31,865 bases of DNA from Tissierellales bacterium (lineage in GTDB: Bacteria > Bacillota > Clostridia > Tissierellales > JASKZW01), in the NCBI GenBank assembly GCA_030152145.1, contig JASLIL010000015.1:1-31865 (forward strand). The letters are read 5' to 3'. Each line of letters begins with the position of its first letter. The stretch's first letter is position 1. Made by a program: the position numbers and the translations under genes. The notes beneath the pieces are model-generated. The model did no database searches. It was not told the DNA's origin and was given only the letters and a program-made list of their open reading frames with translations. Shown here in pieces: positions 24,019 to 31,865 of this stretch.

Positions 24019-26700
24019 ATGAAACACTATAATTTAGAAACAGAAAAGCTCTTGGATGAGTTTAACAGTGACAGTGTTAATGGTCTCTCTTCCCAAGGGG
24101 TTAAAAGGAATTTAGAGAAGTATGGGTTAAACCAACTGGAAGAGAAGAAAGCAAAATCTTTTCTCTCAAAATTAAAGGATCAGCTAAAGGATTTCCTGGT
24201 ACTAATACTAATAGTAGCCAGTTTAGTGTCTTTTTATGTAGGGGAAAAACCAGATGCAGTTATTATACTAGCCATAGTAATAATAAATGCCTTTCTTGGT
24301 ATCTACCAAGAGGGAAAGGCTGAAAAAGCTCTGGATGCTCTAAAACAAATGGCTGCACCAGAGTCAAAGGTCCTAAGGGATGGCCAACTTACTAAGCTAG
24401 CATCAAGTCAACTTGTACCAGGGGATATTGTAATAATAGAGGCAGGAGACATAGTGCCGGCTGACCTTAGACTTATAGAAACATCAAACCTAAAGATAGA
24501 TGAATCTTCACTAACTGGAGAGTCAGTTGCTGTAGAGAAGAATTCAAGGCTTATAGAAGAAGAGGATATAGCCTTAGGTGATAGGCATAACATGGCCTTT
24601 ATGAATAGTATCGTTACTTATGGTAGGGCTAAGGCCATAGTTGTGGGAACTGGCCACAATACAGAAATGGGTAAGATTGCAACTATGATCCAGTCCTATG
24701 ATGATGAAACAACCCCACTTCAACAAAAGCTTGACCAGCTAGGCAAGTATCTAGGCCTTGGTTGTATACTAGTTTGTGTCCTGGTTTTTGCCATAGGGAT
24801 CTTCAGGGGAGAAGCTCCTCTTGAAATGTTTATGATTGCCATAAGCTTGGCAGTAGCTGCTATACCTGAGGGACTACCAGCCATAGTAACAGTGGTTCTG
24901 GCCCTGGGAATGAGCAAGATGGTTAAGAGAAATGCCATAGTTAAAAAACTACTGGCTGTAGAAACCCTGGGTTGTACAACTGTTATATGTTCTGATAAGA
25001 CAGGAACTCTTACTCAAAACGAGATGACAGTAGTTGAGGCCTATACAAATGACAAGCTATTTAAGGTGTCTGGTACAGGCTATGGACCAGTGGGAGAGTT
25101 TAAGTCAGCTGCTGACCAGTGGGATATAGAAAACTTTGCCAACAAGACCTTTATAGCTATTAATGGTCTTTGCAATGACTCTAACCTAACCTTCACAGAT
25201 GGTGAGTATAGGATTCTAGGAGATCCTACAGAAGGAGCCTTAGTTGTCCTGGCTGAGAAGGCTGGTTTTAAGAAGAAGGACTTGGAGGGAAGTTTTCCTA
25301 GAGTTGATGAAATTCCCTTTGATTCAGACAGGAAGATGATGACTACAGTCCACAAGGACTACCTTCCTAATAAGCTAGCATCCTTTACCAAAGGTGCACC
25401 TGATATAATTTTAGAAAGATGTAATAAGATTCTCTTAAATGACCAGATCCTACCATTGGACCAGGACATGAGAGATAAGATAGAGGCTATAAATATAGAC
25501 CTGTCTAAAAAAGCCCTTAGGGTTTTGGCCTTTTCTATGAAGATGAATGAGGAGGGCTACAACATCGATGGACTGGAAGATAATATGATCTTTGTTGGTC
25601 TTGTTGGTATGATTGACCCACCTAGAGAAGAGGCTAAGGAGGCTATTAAGAAATGCCACCAGGCAGGAATTAAGACTGTTATGATAACTGGAGACTACAA
25701 GGAAACAGCCTTTGCCATTGCTAAAAATCTAGGTATAGCTGAAGATGAATCTCAGGCTATAATGGGTAGGGAGCTAGATGGCCTTTCTGATAATGAATTG
25801 CAAAAATTAGTTGAGGAAAAAAGGGTTTACGCCAGAGTTTCTCCTGAACACAAAGTAAAGATCATAGATGCTCTTAAGAAAAATGGGGAAATTGCAGCTA
25901 TGACCGGAGATGGGGTCAACGATGCCCTAGCCCTTAAAAAGGCTGATATAGGTATTGCCATGGGAATTACTGGAACTGATGTAGCTAAAAATACAGCTGA
26001 TGTTATTTTAACTGATGATAACTTTGCTTCCATAGTGTCTGCTGTGGAAGAAGGTAGGATAATCTACAATAATATTAAGAAGTTCGTCTTCTTCCTACTT
26101 TCCTGTAATATAGGGGAGATTTTTATAATCTTCTTCAGTATCCTATTTAAGATGCCAGTACCTTTAATACCTATACAACTTCTATGGTTAAACCTTATAA
26201 CAGACAGTTTCCCAGCCCTGGCCCTAGGTGTAGAAAAAGGCCATGGCAATGTTATGGATGAAGATCCAAGGGATCCAAAGGCTCTTATACTGGATAGGAA
26301 GACTACAGTGGCAATACTGGTTCAAAGTACCAGCATTGCAGTAGCTGCTCTCTTAGCCTATAGATGGGGTTTAGGAACCTACAATCCTAATAATACTCCA
26401 GAGGGTCTTTTAATAGCCAGAACCATAACCTTTGCTACTGTGATCTTGGCTGAACTTTTAAGAGCCTTTTCCAGTAGATCTGAAAAACACAGTATTTTTG
26501 AAATAGGACTTTTTTCAAACAAGTCCTTAAACCTAGCAGTTCTAGTATCTTTTGTCCTCTTAATAGGGGTAATATATCTACCCTTCCTACAGCCAATATT
26601 TAAAACCTATCCTCTTGGGCTAGGAGATTGGGCTAGGATAGTAGGCTTTGCCCTTCTACCACTGGTAACTGGGGAAGTCTACAAGAAGATTGGAAGATAA
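24019..26700 (+). CDS. calcium-translocating P-type ATPase (SERCA/PMCA type)
   Basis: This 893-residue membrane pump exports a cation, most likely Ca2+, using ATP. It shows the actuator TGES (about 166-169), phosphorylation motif DKTGTLT with Asp326, TGD and the hinge GDGVND. The calcium-site residues of SERCA are all seen: Glu in AAIPEGLP (Glu284, M4), Asn and Glu in SCNIGEIF (M5), and Asn and Asp in WLNLITDSFPALALG (M6). Ten membrane segments are consistent with type IIA. It is divergent from walR and has GGGGG upstream of the ATG. The terminator at 26738 makes it a single-gene unit. Ca2+ specificity is inferred from these ligands. Confidence 0.94.
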   Translation: MKHYNLETEKLLDEFNSDSVNGLSSQGVKRNLEKYGLNQLEEKKAKSFLSKLKDQLKDFLVLILIVASLVSFYVGEKPDAVIILAIVIINAFLGIYQEGKAEKALDALKQMAAPESKVLRDGQLTKLASSQLVPGDIVIIEAGDIVPADLRLIETSNLKIDESSLTGESVAVEKNSRLIEEEDIALGDRHNMAFMNSIVTYGRAKAIVVGTGHNTEMGKIATMIQSYDDETTPLQQKLDQLGKYLGLGCILVCVLVFAIGIFRGEAPLEMFMIAISLAVAAIPEGLPAIVTVVLALGMSKMVKRNAIVKKLLAVETLGCTTVICSDKTGTLTQNEMTVVEAYTNDKLFKVSGTGYGPVGEFKSAADQWDIENFANKTFIAINGLCNDSNLTFTDGEYRILGDPTEGALVVLAEKAGFKKKDLEGSFPRVDEIPFDSDRKMMTTVHKDYLPNKLASFTKGAPDIILERCNKILLNDQILPLDQDMRDKIEAINIDLSKKALRVLAFSMKMNEEGYNIDGLEDNMIFVGLVGMIDPPREEAKEAIKKCHQAGIKTVMITGDYKETAFAIAKNLGIAEDESQAIMGRELDGLSDNELQKLVEEKRVYARVSPEHKVKIIDALKKNGEIAAMTGDGVNDALALKKADIGIAMGITGTDVAKNTADVILTDDNFASIVSAVEEGRIIYNNIKKFVFFLLSCNIGEIFIIFFSILFKMPVPLIPIQLLWLNLITDSFPALALGVEKGHGNVMDEDPRDPKALILDRKTTVAILVQSTSIAVAALLAYRWGLGTYNPNNTPEGLLIARTITFATVILAELLRAFSSRSEKHSIFEIGLFSNKSLNLAVLVSFVLLIGVIYLPFLQPIFKTYPLGLGDWARIVGFALLPLVTGEVYKKIGR

Positions 26701-26701
26701 G

Positions 26702-26740
26702 AAGATAGAAAGATAAGATAGAAAGATAAGATAGAAAGAT
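26702..26740 (+). repeat. three perfect 13-bp tandem repeats
   Basis: AAGATAGAAAGAT occurs three times head to tail, directly after the Ca2+ ATPase stop codon (TAA at 26698-26700); the last codons (GGAAGATAAG) are a partial copy. It is a short microsatellite-like tract next to the terminator. Confidence 0.9.
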
Positions 26741-26765
26741 CCCAAGGGCCTTGGACCTTGGAATC
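26738..26765 (+). terminator. intrinsic terminator of the Ca2+ ATPase gene
   Basis: GATCCCAAGG and CCTTGGAATC pair with one mismatch and are followed by TTTTCTTTTG. Confidence 0.8.
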
Positions 26766-26784
26766 TTTTCTTTTGCAAATAAGT

Positions 26785-26810
26785 AGGAGCTAGCCTTAAG
26801 GCTAGCTCCT
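26785..26810. repeat. 26-bp perfect palindrome
   Basis: AGGAGCTAGCC-TTAA-GGCTAGCTCCT has a perfect 11-bp stem. Neither side has a clear T-run, so it is not a standard terminator; it may be a structural or back-up hairpin. Confidence 0.6.
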
Positions 26811-26935
26811 CTCATAAATATAATTTAAGCTCTTAATAAAATCCCAGGACCTAAGCTATTAACTATAAGGCCTAACTACACCCCTGTATTGTGGCCAGAA
26901 AAACCTAGGTCTATTCCCTTCATCCCTACTATAGC

Positions 26936-26969
26936 AAATCAGCCAACCTAAAATTAGGCTGGCTGATTT
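26936..26969. terminator. hairpin at the end of the lipid-kinase operon
   Basis: AAATCAGCC...CCTAA pairs with TTAGG...GGCTGATTT through about 15 bp with one mismatch. The T-rich tract (TTTATTTTAA) follows on the plus strand; on the minus strand the following TGCTATAG is not T-rich, so direction is uncertain. Confidence 0.6.
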
Positions 26970-26972
26970 ATT

Positions 26973-27851
26973 TTAATAGGATATTTTTAATTTTTCCGAT
27001 TGGATTATAAAATCTGTTTCATTTTCTACCTTGTATATTTCTCCGTCTACATTTAAATACATATCCTCATCTGTAAATACCTTAAACTCCTTGGCCTTTA
27101 TTATATCCACATATCTCTTGAAAAATGGATGCTTACCAAAGAGTATAGATGGAAATACTAGAAGCAGCATAGGCTTTATGGCCTTCTTTACCACACAGAT
27201 ATAAAACCAGCCATCATCAACCTTAGCCATGGGAAGAATCTTAAAGCCTCCCCCATAGGTCTTGCCATTTCCCACTGCTATAAGATAGATCTTCTCACTT
27301 CTCCTTAGACCATCTATCTCAAATTCCACCTTCTTTTTCCTAAAACTAAGAAGATTTTTTATTAGGCTGATACTATAGGCTGTACCACTTTGGTACTTCT
27401 CCTTGTACTTTTCAGCCCCCTTAACTACAGCTGAATCCAAGCCAATGCTGGCTATATTTAAAAAAAGCTTACCATTTACAAATCCTACATCTACGCTTCT
27501 TTTCCCATTATCCAAGATATTTATAATTGCCTGTCTAGGATCCAGGGAAATATCTAAGGTTCTAGCATAGTCATTGCCTGTACCTCCAGGAACGATGCCT
27601 AAGGCTACATCACTATCCATAAGTCCTAGGGCCACTTCATTTACAGTACCATCTCCACCAACAGCTATAACTGTCGAATATCCACTAATAACAGCCTCTC
27701 TTGCAAATTTTGTTGCATCCTTAGGATTTCTGGTACTAATTATTCTATATTCTATGTCCCTATCTTTCATTACATCCAATATTATCGGATTTAAATCCTC
27801 AGCCCTACCCCCACCAGCCACTGGATTTAAAATAAAAAGTATCTTTTCCAT
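26973..27851 (-). CDS. diacylglycerol/lipid kinase family protein (YegS/DagK-like)
   Basis: The 292-residue cytoplasmic or membrane-peripheral enzyme phosphorylates a lipid such as diacylglycerol. The nucleotide-binding motif GGDGTVNEV (65-73) and PGGTGNDYAR (88-97) define the family, after the N-terminal FILNPVAGGGRA. The C-terminal half, with VGNGKTYGGGFKILPMAKVDDGW, is the lipid-binding domain. It is the last gene of a three-gene unit with the DUF4446-type and cysteine-desulfurase-type genes (12 and 15 base gaps). AGGAGG precedes the ATG. The natural lipid is not deducible. Confidence 0.92.
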   Translation of the reverse strand: MEKILFILNPVAGGGRAEDLNPIILDVMKDRDIEYRIISTRNPKDATKFAREAVISGYSTVIAVGGDGTVNEVALGLMDSDVALGIVPGGTGNDYARTLDISLDPRQAIINILDNGKRSVDVGFVNGKLFLNIASIGLDSAVVKGAEKYKEKYQSGTAYSISLIKNLLSFRKKKVEFEIDGLRRSEKIYLIAVGNGKTYGGGFKILPMAKVDDGWFYICVVKKAIKPMLLLVFPSILFGKHPFFKRYVDIIKAKEFKVFTDEDMYLNVDGEIYKVENETDFIIQSEKLKISY

Positions 27852-27863
27852 AACTCCTCCTGT

Positions 27864-28382
27864 TTAAAGAGAATTAGAGTAAAATTCTCCCTTTATAGCC
27901 TTATTTATCGCCTGCATCTCCTCAACTGAAAGAGAGTACTCAGAATTCCCCTTAACTATTGGTTTGGCATAAGAAACTGACTCTGCCCCACCATATATAC
28001 TAGTAATAACTACTCCATTTAAATACTCATCTAAAAGTGCAATTGAAAAGCTAAGCTCTGGTCCCATTTCCCCAAAAGCATTATATCTTACTAAACCTAT
28101 ATTCTGAAGGGACAGACTAAGCCTAGTTCTTATATTTTCCACATCTCCCTTAATATCCTCTGTATTATGTCTAATTTCCTCTAATTCCCTATTGCTCTCC
28201 AACAAAATGTTATCAATAGTTTCATTGTCCATATCCCCTACTAATTTATAATATTTCTTTTTGAACTGGCTATGGCTAATTGCCATAATAATAAATAAAA
28301 GCAATAAGATTGCAAGTCCGCCAGCTAAGATCATTATACTTTCAGTAGTGTTAGAGACTATAAAGCCTTCTATCTCCTTCAC
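27864..28382 (-). CDS. DUF4446-type membrane-anchored protein
   Basis: The 172-residue protein has one N-terminal membrane helix (IMILAGGLAILLLLFIIMAI, about 17-36), a helical, coiled-coil-like segment (about 37-95) and a small soluble domain (NAFGEMGPELSFSIALLDEYLNGVVITSIYG, then SVEEMQAINKAI). This matches the uncharacterised DUF4446 family, whose genes I recall lying near parB/soj in clostridia; I cannot confirm it here. The start is GTG at 28382-28380, with AGAGGTG five bases upstream; the intervening ATG runs into TGA. It is in a unit with the flanking genes. Function is unknown. Confidence 0.85.
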   Translation of the reverse strand: MKEIEGFIVSNTTESIMILAGGLAILLLLFIIMAISHSQFKKKYYKLVGDMDNETIDNILLESNRELEEIRHNTEDIKGDVENIRTRLSLSLQNIGLVRYNAFGEMGPELSFSIALLDEYLNGVVITSIYGGAESVSYAKPIVKGNSEYSLSVEEMQAINKAIKGEFYSNSL

Positions 28383-28397
28383 ACCATCACCTCTTAA

Positions 28398-29537
28398 CTA
28401 TAATTTTGCTATATCTCTTAAGGCCTTAACAGCCCTTTCAATTTCATCATGGCTGTTAAAGTAGCCAAAACTAAACCTAACTGCCCCCTGTACAAAAGTA
28501 CCTATGGACTTATGGGCCAAAGGTGCACAATGCAATCCCGGTCTAACCTGTATATCATAATCCTGATCCAGAATATATGATATTTCAGAAGAATCCTCAT
28601 CCCTAATATTTATAGGGACAACACTAGCCTGTTCCCTAACATCTAGGGGACCATAAGCCTTAAGGCCAGAAATTTTTTCCACCTCTTCTATAAAGTGGCG
28701 GGTTAAATCCTCCTCATGTTTTCTTATCTTATCCATGCCTGTTTCGTTTATAAAATCTATACCACTACCAAGACCTACAATGCCAGGTCCATTAGGTGTA
28801 CCACTTTCATACTTGTCAGGTCTAATATCTGGTTGAGTAAGTAGGTCTGATGTACTTCCAGTACCTCCCTGTAAAAGATCTCTAACTTCCACATGATCAG
28901 CTATGTAAAGAGCTCCTGTTCCCTGAGGTCCAAAAAGACACTTATGGCCTGGAAAAGCCAGTATATCTATACCCATTTTTTTAACATCAATAGGATAAAC
29001 ACCTGCAGACTGAGCTGCATCCACCATGTAGATTAAGCCATGTTCCTTGGCAATCCTACTAAATTCCTCTATAGGCTGGATAGTGCCTGTAAGGTTTGAA
29101 ATATGTGTTGTAACCAAAAGCTTTGTATTAGGCCTTATAGCCCTCTCTATATCCATAGGATCTACCCTACCAAAGGCATCTGCCTGAACTATAGTATGTT
29201 CAACTCCCATGGCCTCCAAGGATACCGTTGGCCTTAAAACAGAGTTGTGTTCCATAGAGGTAGTAACTATATGATCTCCCCTATTTACAACGCCTTTTAT
29301 ACCAATATTTAAAGCCTCTGTACAGTTAAAAGTGAAGCTTATATTCATAGGATTATCGATATTAAAAAACTCAGCAATAAGATCCCTAGTATTGTATATT
29401 TCACGACCTAGCTTTAAAGCCAATTTATGACCTGATCTACCTGGATTAGCACCATAATTTTTCATAACATCCATTATCCCCTCATAAACCCTATTAGGCT
29501 TAGGAAAAGACGTAGCAGCATTATCAAAATATATCAT
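28398..29537 (-). CDS. cysteine desulfurase family protein (class V aminotransferase)
   Basis: The 379-residue pyridoxal-phosphate enzyme starts MIYFDNAATSFPKP, typical of the cysteine-desulfurase-like subfamily. PLP contacts are TTSMEHNSVLRP (92-103), DAAQSAG (Asp173) and the Schiff-base lysine in FPGHKCLFGPQGTGAL (Lys199). The C-terminal RPGLHCAPLAH carries Cys337, at the usual place of the catalytic cysteine. It may release sulfur from cysteine for tRNA or Fe-S use, but no scaffold gene is nearby. It is the first gene of the unit with DUF4446 and the lipid kinase. A TGATATAAT promoter lies upstream. Confidence 0.92.
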   Translation of the reverse strand: MIYFDNAATSFPKPNRVYEGIMDVMKNYGANPGRSGHKLALKLGREIYNTRDLIAEFFNIDNPMNISFTFNCTEALNIGIKGVVNRGDHIVTTSMEHNSVLRPTVSLEAMGVEHTIVQADAFGRVDPMDIERAIRPNTKLLVTTHISNLTGTIQPIEEFSRIAKEHGLIYMVDAAQSAGVYPIDVKKMGIDILAFPGHKCLFGPQGTGALYIADHVEVRDLLQGGTGSTSDLLTQPDIRPDKYESGTPNGPGIVGLGSGIDFINETGMDKIRKHEEDLTRHFIEEVEKISGLKAYGPLDVREQASVVPINIRDEDSSEISYILDQDYDIQVRPGLHCAPLAHKSIGTFVQGAVRFSFGYFNSHDEIERAVKALRDIAKL

Positions 29538-29564
29538 AAAGCACCTCCTAATTATTATAATCTA

Positions 29565-29573
29565 ATTATATCA
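29565..29573 (-). promoter_or_regulatory. extended -10 promoter of the cysteine-desulfurase-type operon
   Basis: The minus strand reads TGATATAAT, 27 bases before the start codon at 29537. AGGAGGTG is the ribosome site between them. Confidence 0.6.
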
Positions 29574-29847
29574 TATTTGCCAAAAAGATTAGCCCATTAG
29601 TCCCTGTTCTAGCCATTATTTCCCATAAAATAAGCTGGCTTAAAAACACCAAGGCTCTGAGTCATTATAATACACCAATTTTAAGAATTATACCATAAAA
29701 ATAAGATCTAAAGTACATATTCTAAATCTAGAAACTAAGTAGGATAATTTGGGGTAGTAATACTTTAGAATTAGTCTTTTCTAGATATATAGTTTTCCTA
29801 ATTTATGTAAAATTAAATGAAACTTAAGAATCAATGACCGATAAAAC
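29574..29847. other. non-coding part of the divergent region before the AI-2E-type gene
   Basis: The full gap between genes is 358 bp. Apart from the promoters at each end I see only AT-rich sequence with no open frame, strong hairpin or repeat. Confidence 0.6.
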
Positions 29848-29856
29848 TGGTATAAT
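29848..29856 (+). promoter_or_regulatory. extended -10 promoter of the AI-2E-type permease gene
   Basis: TGGTATAAT is a TGN-extended -10, 39 bases before the TTG start. The -35 position (GAATCA at 17 bp) is poor. Confidence 0.6.
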
Positions 29857-29895
29857 AAGTTAATATATTAATAAGAATTAAGGGAGGTTTTAAAG

Positions 29896-31053
29896 TTGAA
29901 AATGGAATGGAATAAAAAATACACTACAATTGCAGTCTATGCTCTTATTGTTATGTTTTTAAGCATTTCCTTTTATCTCTTTGTTTCTGAAGTTGGAAGT
30001 ATAAAAATTCAAATAAATAAGTATCTGGCTGTCTTCCAACCTATATTTACAGGTCTGATTATGGCCTATCTTTTCAATTTTATACTGGATTTCTACGAGG
30101 ATTTAATCCGTAAAAAGATGAAGATAAAGTCAGAGAAATTTCTAAGGCTAGTTGGCATGATTCTGACCTATCTTACGGTTACTTTAGCCCTGGTTCTCTT
30201 TTTGAAGTTTATCTTGCCACAGTTAATAAACTCCATAGGTGGACTGGTAAATAATATCCCAAGCTACCTAAGAAGCTTGGAAAAGTCCATAAATAAGTTT
30301 AATGAAAGTCTTAATCTACCAGAGGAATACCTATCTATTCTAATGGCTAAATGGAATGAGTTTATAAACAAGACTGTTGGTTTTGCTACAGAGCTCTTGC
30401 CTAAAATAGGAAATACAGTTAAAAATGTCCTAGCTAGTATTTGGAATATAATTTTAGGCCTAATTATATCTATCTACCTTCTAGCTGATAAAGAAAATTT
30501 TAAGGCCACAAGCAAGAAACTTTTAAGTTCTATTTTCTCAGAAAAAAACAAAGCTATTATTTTAAATTTATTAAATAGGGCCGATTCTATATTCGGAAGA
30601 TTTCTTAGTGGTAAGATTCTAGACTCACTAATAATAGGTATCCTAACCTTTGTAATCTTAAAAGTAGTTAAGATGCCTTACTCACTACTGGTTTCATTTA
30701 TAGTTGGACTTACAAATATAATACCATTTTTCGGTCCCTTTATAGGGGCGATACCATGCTTTTTTATAATCCTATTTGAATCACCTGTGAAAGCCTTTAG
30801 CTTTCTCTTAATAATACTTATTATTCAGCAAATTGATGGTAATATAATAGGACCTAAAATACTGGGAGACTCCCTTGGCATATCAGCCTTTTGGATCCTC
30901 TTCTCCCTACTGGTAGCCGGAAAGCTCCTAGGCTTTGTTGGCCTTGTAATAGGAGTCCCTCTATTTGTATTTATCTACTCTATAATAAAAGATCTAGTAG
31001 ACTACAGGCTGAAAAAGAAGGGCTTGTCTACAGATACAGAAGATTATCTATAG
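29896..31053 (+). CDS. AI-2E/PerM-family transporter
   Basis: The 385-residue integral membrane protein has about eight hydrophobic segments, a soluble loop at about 100-155 and the family hallmark near the C-terminus: LTNIIPFFGPFIGAIPC, then QQIDGNIIGPKILGDSLGISAFWILFSLL and GFVGLVIGVPLFVFIYSII. The family includes AI-2 exporters, Na+/H+ antiporter-like and sporulation (YtvI) members, so the substrate is unknown. The start is TTG at 29896-29898, because AGGGAGG lies about eight bases upstream; the ATG at 29902 would be 14 bases away. It is a single-gene unit ending in a strong terminator. Confidence 0.92.
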   Translation: MKMEWNKKYTTIAVYALIVMFLSISFYLFVSEVGSIKIQINKYLAVFQPIFTGLIMAYLFNFILDFYEDLIRKKMKIKSEKFLRLVGMILTYLTVTLALVLFLKFILPQLINSIGGLVNNIPSYLRSLEKSINKFNESLNLPEEYLSILMAKWNEFINKTVGFATELLPKIGNTVKNVLASIWNIILGLIISIYLLADKENFKATSKKLLSSIFSEKNKAIILNLLNRADSIFGRFLSGKILDSLIIGILTFVILKVVKMPYSLLVSFIVGLTNIIPFFGPFIGAIPCFFIILFESPVKAFSFLLIILIIQQIDGNIIGPKILGDSLGISAFWILFSLLVAGKLLGFVGLVIGVPLFVFIYSIIKDLVDYRLKKKGLSTDTEDYL

Positions 31054-31082
31054 ATAAAGCTTCTAGACTTCTTAAGAAGAGT

Positions 31083-31118
31083 AAAAGCTCAATTCTAAAA
31101 TACTAGAATTGAGCTTTT
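31083..31118 (+). terminator. intrinsic terminator of the AI-2E-type gene
   Basis: AAAAGCTCAATTCTA and TAGAATTGAGCTTTT form a 15-bp perfect stem, followed by AGATTTAAAT. Confidence 0.85.
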
Positions 31119-31156
31119 AGATTTAAATCCATCTCAAAAACCAGGCTAGAAACAAA

Positions 31157-31183
31157 AATAAACCTAATGGGATTAGGTTTATT
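31157..31183 (-). terminator. intrinsic terminator of the small lipoprotein gene
   Basis: AATAAACCTAAT and ATTAGGTTTATT form a 12-bp perfect stem overlapping the stop codon. On the minus strand it is followed by TTTGTTTC. Confidence 0.85.
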
Positions 31184-31445
31184 CTATACTTGATTCTATT
31201 AAGTTTACCTCTTTTTTCTTATTTACCCTGGACATTCCCTTTTCAAGATTATCTGTGTTTTCCCAATGTACTATATAGTTGTTACCCTTCTTTTCTACCT
31301 TGACTATGTCTAACTTGCCCATATTGGCCCTATACTCTTCTATGACTAGTTCCTGGGCTTCATCTGCTGATAGGACTTCTTCTATCTTGGTACATCCAGT
31401 TACTAAAAAAAGACAAGTTAAGCTTAAAAGCAATAATTTTTTCAT
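31179..31445 (-). CDS. small lipoprotein of unknown function
   Basis: The 88-residue protein has a lipoprotein signal peptide with lipobox LVTGC (Cys18), then a short mature domain of about 70 residues (SADEAQELVIEEYRANMGKLDIVKVEKKGNNYIVHWENTDNLEKG). The helix-then-strands pattern is like small PepSY-type domains, but I cannot assign a family. It would be anchored to the outer face of the membrane. The gene is a single unit with its own terminator. Confidence 0.75.
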   Translation of the reverse strand: MKKLLLLSLTCLFLVTGCTKIEEVLSADEAQELVIEEYRANMGKLDIVKVEKKGNNYIVHWENTDNLEKGMSRVNKKKEVNLIESSIE

Positions 31446-31569
31446 GGCATCCCCCTTATTTCTCCCCTATCACTTATTTCTTACCCAAAATAGCTTAAAA
31501 TATTAAGAGCTTTAGAACCTTGGGATAAGTTCTATTACTTATAGCTAGATCTATGAAATTTATAAAAAA

Positions 31570-31603
31570 AGAAGTCCTCCAACAAATTTGTTGAAGGACT
31601 TCT
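31570..31603 (-). terminator. intrinsic terminator of the cyclodeaminase-type gene
   Basis: AGAAGTCCTTCAACAAA pairs with TTTGTTGGAGGACTTCT (one G-U pair) on the minus strand and is followed by TTTTTTTATAAA. It lies 26 bases after the stop at 31629. Confidence 0.9.
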
Positions 31604-31628
31604 ATATAAAAGTTTATCTACGGATTTT

Positions 31629-31865
31629 TTATAAATTAATATCTAGTCTACCATAAACCATTTCTAAAGATTTGTCTCTTAATTCTTTAGCTTCATCTAA
31701 CTTCTTCTTAATATCTTTTTTCATATTATCTACATACTCTTCATCCTTGATTCCAAGTAAGTTAATTGAGATATTCATTACTGAACTTTCTAGTGCTGAA
31801 TATAGTAATAATGTACCAATGCCAACATCTGTTAGGGCTCCTATATTTCCATGTTCTGCAAATAT
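31629..31865 (-). CDS. cyclodeaminase/cyclohydrolase family protein, C-terminal part (5' end outside window)
   Basis: A 78-residue C-terminal fragment runs in from the window edge to TAA at 31629-31631. It contains EHGNIGALTDVGIGTLLLYSALESSVMNISINLLGIKDEEYV (positions about 4-45), which matches the end of the formiminotransferase-cyclodeaminase / methenyltetrahydrofolate cyclohydrolase (FchA) domain, where GNPNxxSDxGVAxLL...ALNVxINL is typical. It then ends with a Lys/Glu-rich helix. The family acts in folate one-carbon metabolism. Only the last part is visible, so full-length identity is tentative. Confidence 0.75.
   Translation of the reverse strand: MFAEHGNIGALTDVGIGTLLLYSALESSVMNISINLLGIKDEEYVDNMKKDIKKKLDEAKELRDKSLEMVYGRLDINL

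Noticed and set aside
30891..31106. 71-codon plus-strand open frame over the end of the AI-2E-type gene
   Set aside because: It overlaps the AI-2E-type gene in another frame and reaches the terminator hairpin; no ribosome site or domain is visible.

Overview
The window reads as chromosome of a low-GC, Gram-positive, probably anaerobic Firmicute of the Clostridia/Tissierellia type. The evidence is AT-rich sequence, purine-rich Shine-Dalgarno sites (AGGAGG), several TTG and GTG starts, a rubrerythrin, a complete WalRK (YycFG) two-component operon, and secreted proteins with copper-amine-oxidase-N-like stalk domains. The organism assignment is inference. No tRNA, rRNA, CRISPR array, insertion sequence or prophage was seen.

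Layout, left to right. 1-2109: C-terminally cut AraC-type regulator with a GH39-like domain. 2217-3686: secreted L,D-transpeptidase. 3876-7584: binding-protein-dependent ABC transporter (lipoprotein, fused permease, ATPase). 7585-8005: non-coding divergent region with a parS-like palindrome. 8006-8308: small His/Cys-rich peptidoglycan-binding protein, + strand. 8336-9497: LytTR regulator plus LiaF-like membrane protein. 9665-11106: LspA-like protein and a pyridoxal/pyridoxamine kinase. 11107-11443: non-coding, with hairpins and a cluster of DnaA-box-like sites. 11444-13471: SDR oxidoreductase, rlmH, rubrerythrin. 13652-15187: secreted triple-repeat protein. 15362-23864: rtcB, htrA (frameshifted), walJ, walI, walH, a secreted Ig-like protein, walK, walR. 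24019-26700: SERCA-type Ca2+ ATPase, + strand. 26973-29537: lipid kinase, DUF4446-type protein, cysteine desulfurase family protein. 29896-31053: AI-2E-type permease, + strand. 31179-31865: small lipoprotein and the C-terminal end of a cyclodeaminase/cyclohydrolase.

Most genes are on the minus strand, as expected if replication passes from right to left. The wal genes with rlmH lie near the origin in Bacillus-type chromosomes, and I recall DUF4446-type genes near parB/soj in clostridia. A parS-like palindrome and a DnaA-box-like cluster would fit that placement, but neither is proven.

The most interesting signal is a candidate local WalR regulon. Two perfect WalR-type boxes (TGTWAH-N5-TGTWAH) lie upstream of two genes for secreted, poorly characterised proteins. 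One box is inside the wal operon, before an Ig-like protein and the walH/walI regulators, which suggests internal feedback. The other precedes the triple-repeat, stalk-domain protein. The cell-surface protease htrA of the same cluster is broken by one missing base in an A run, with rtcB tightly coupled behind it.
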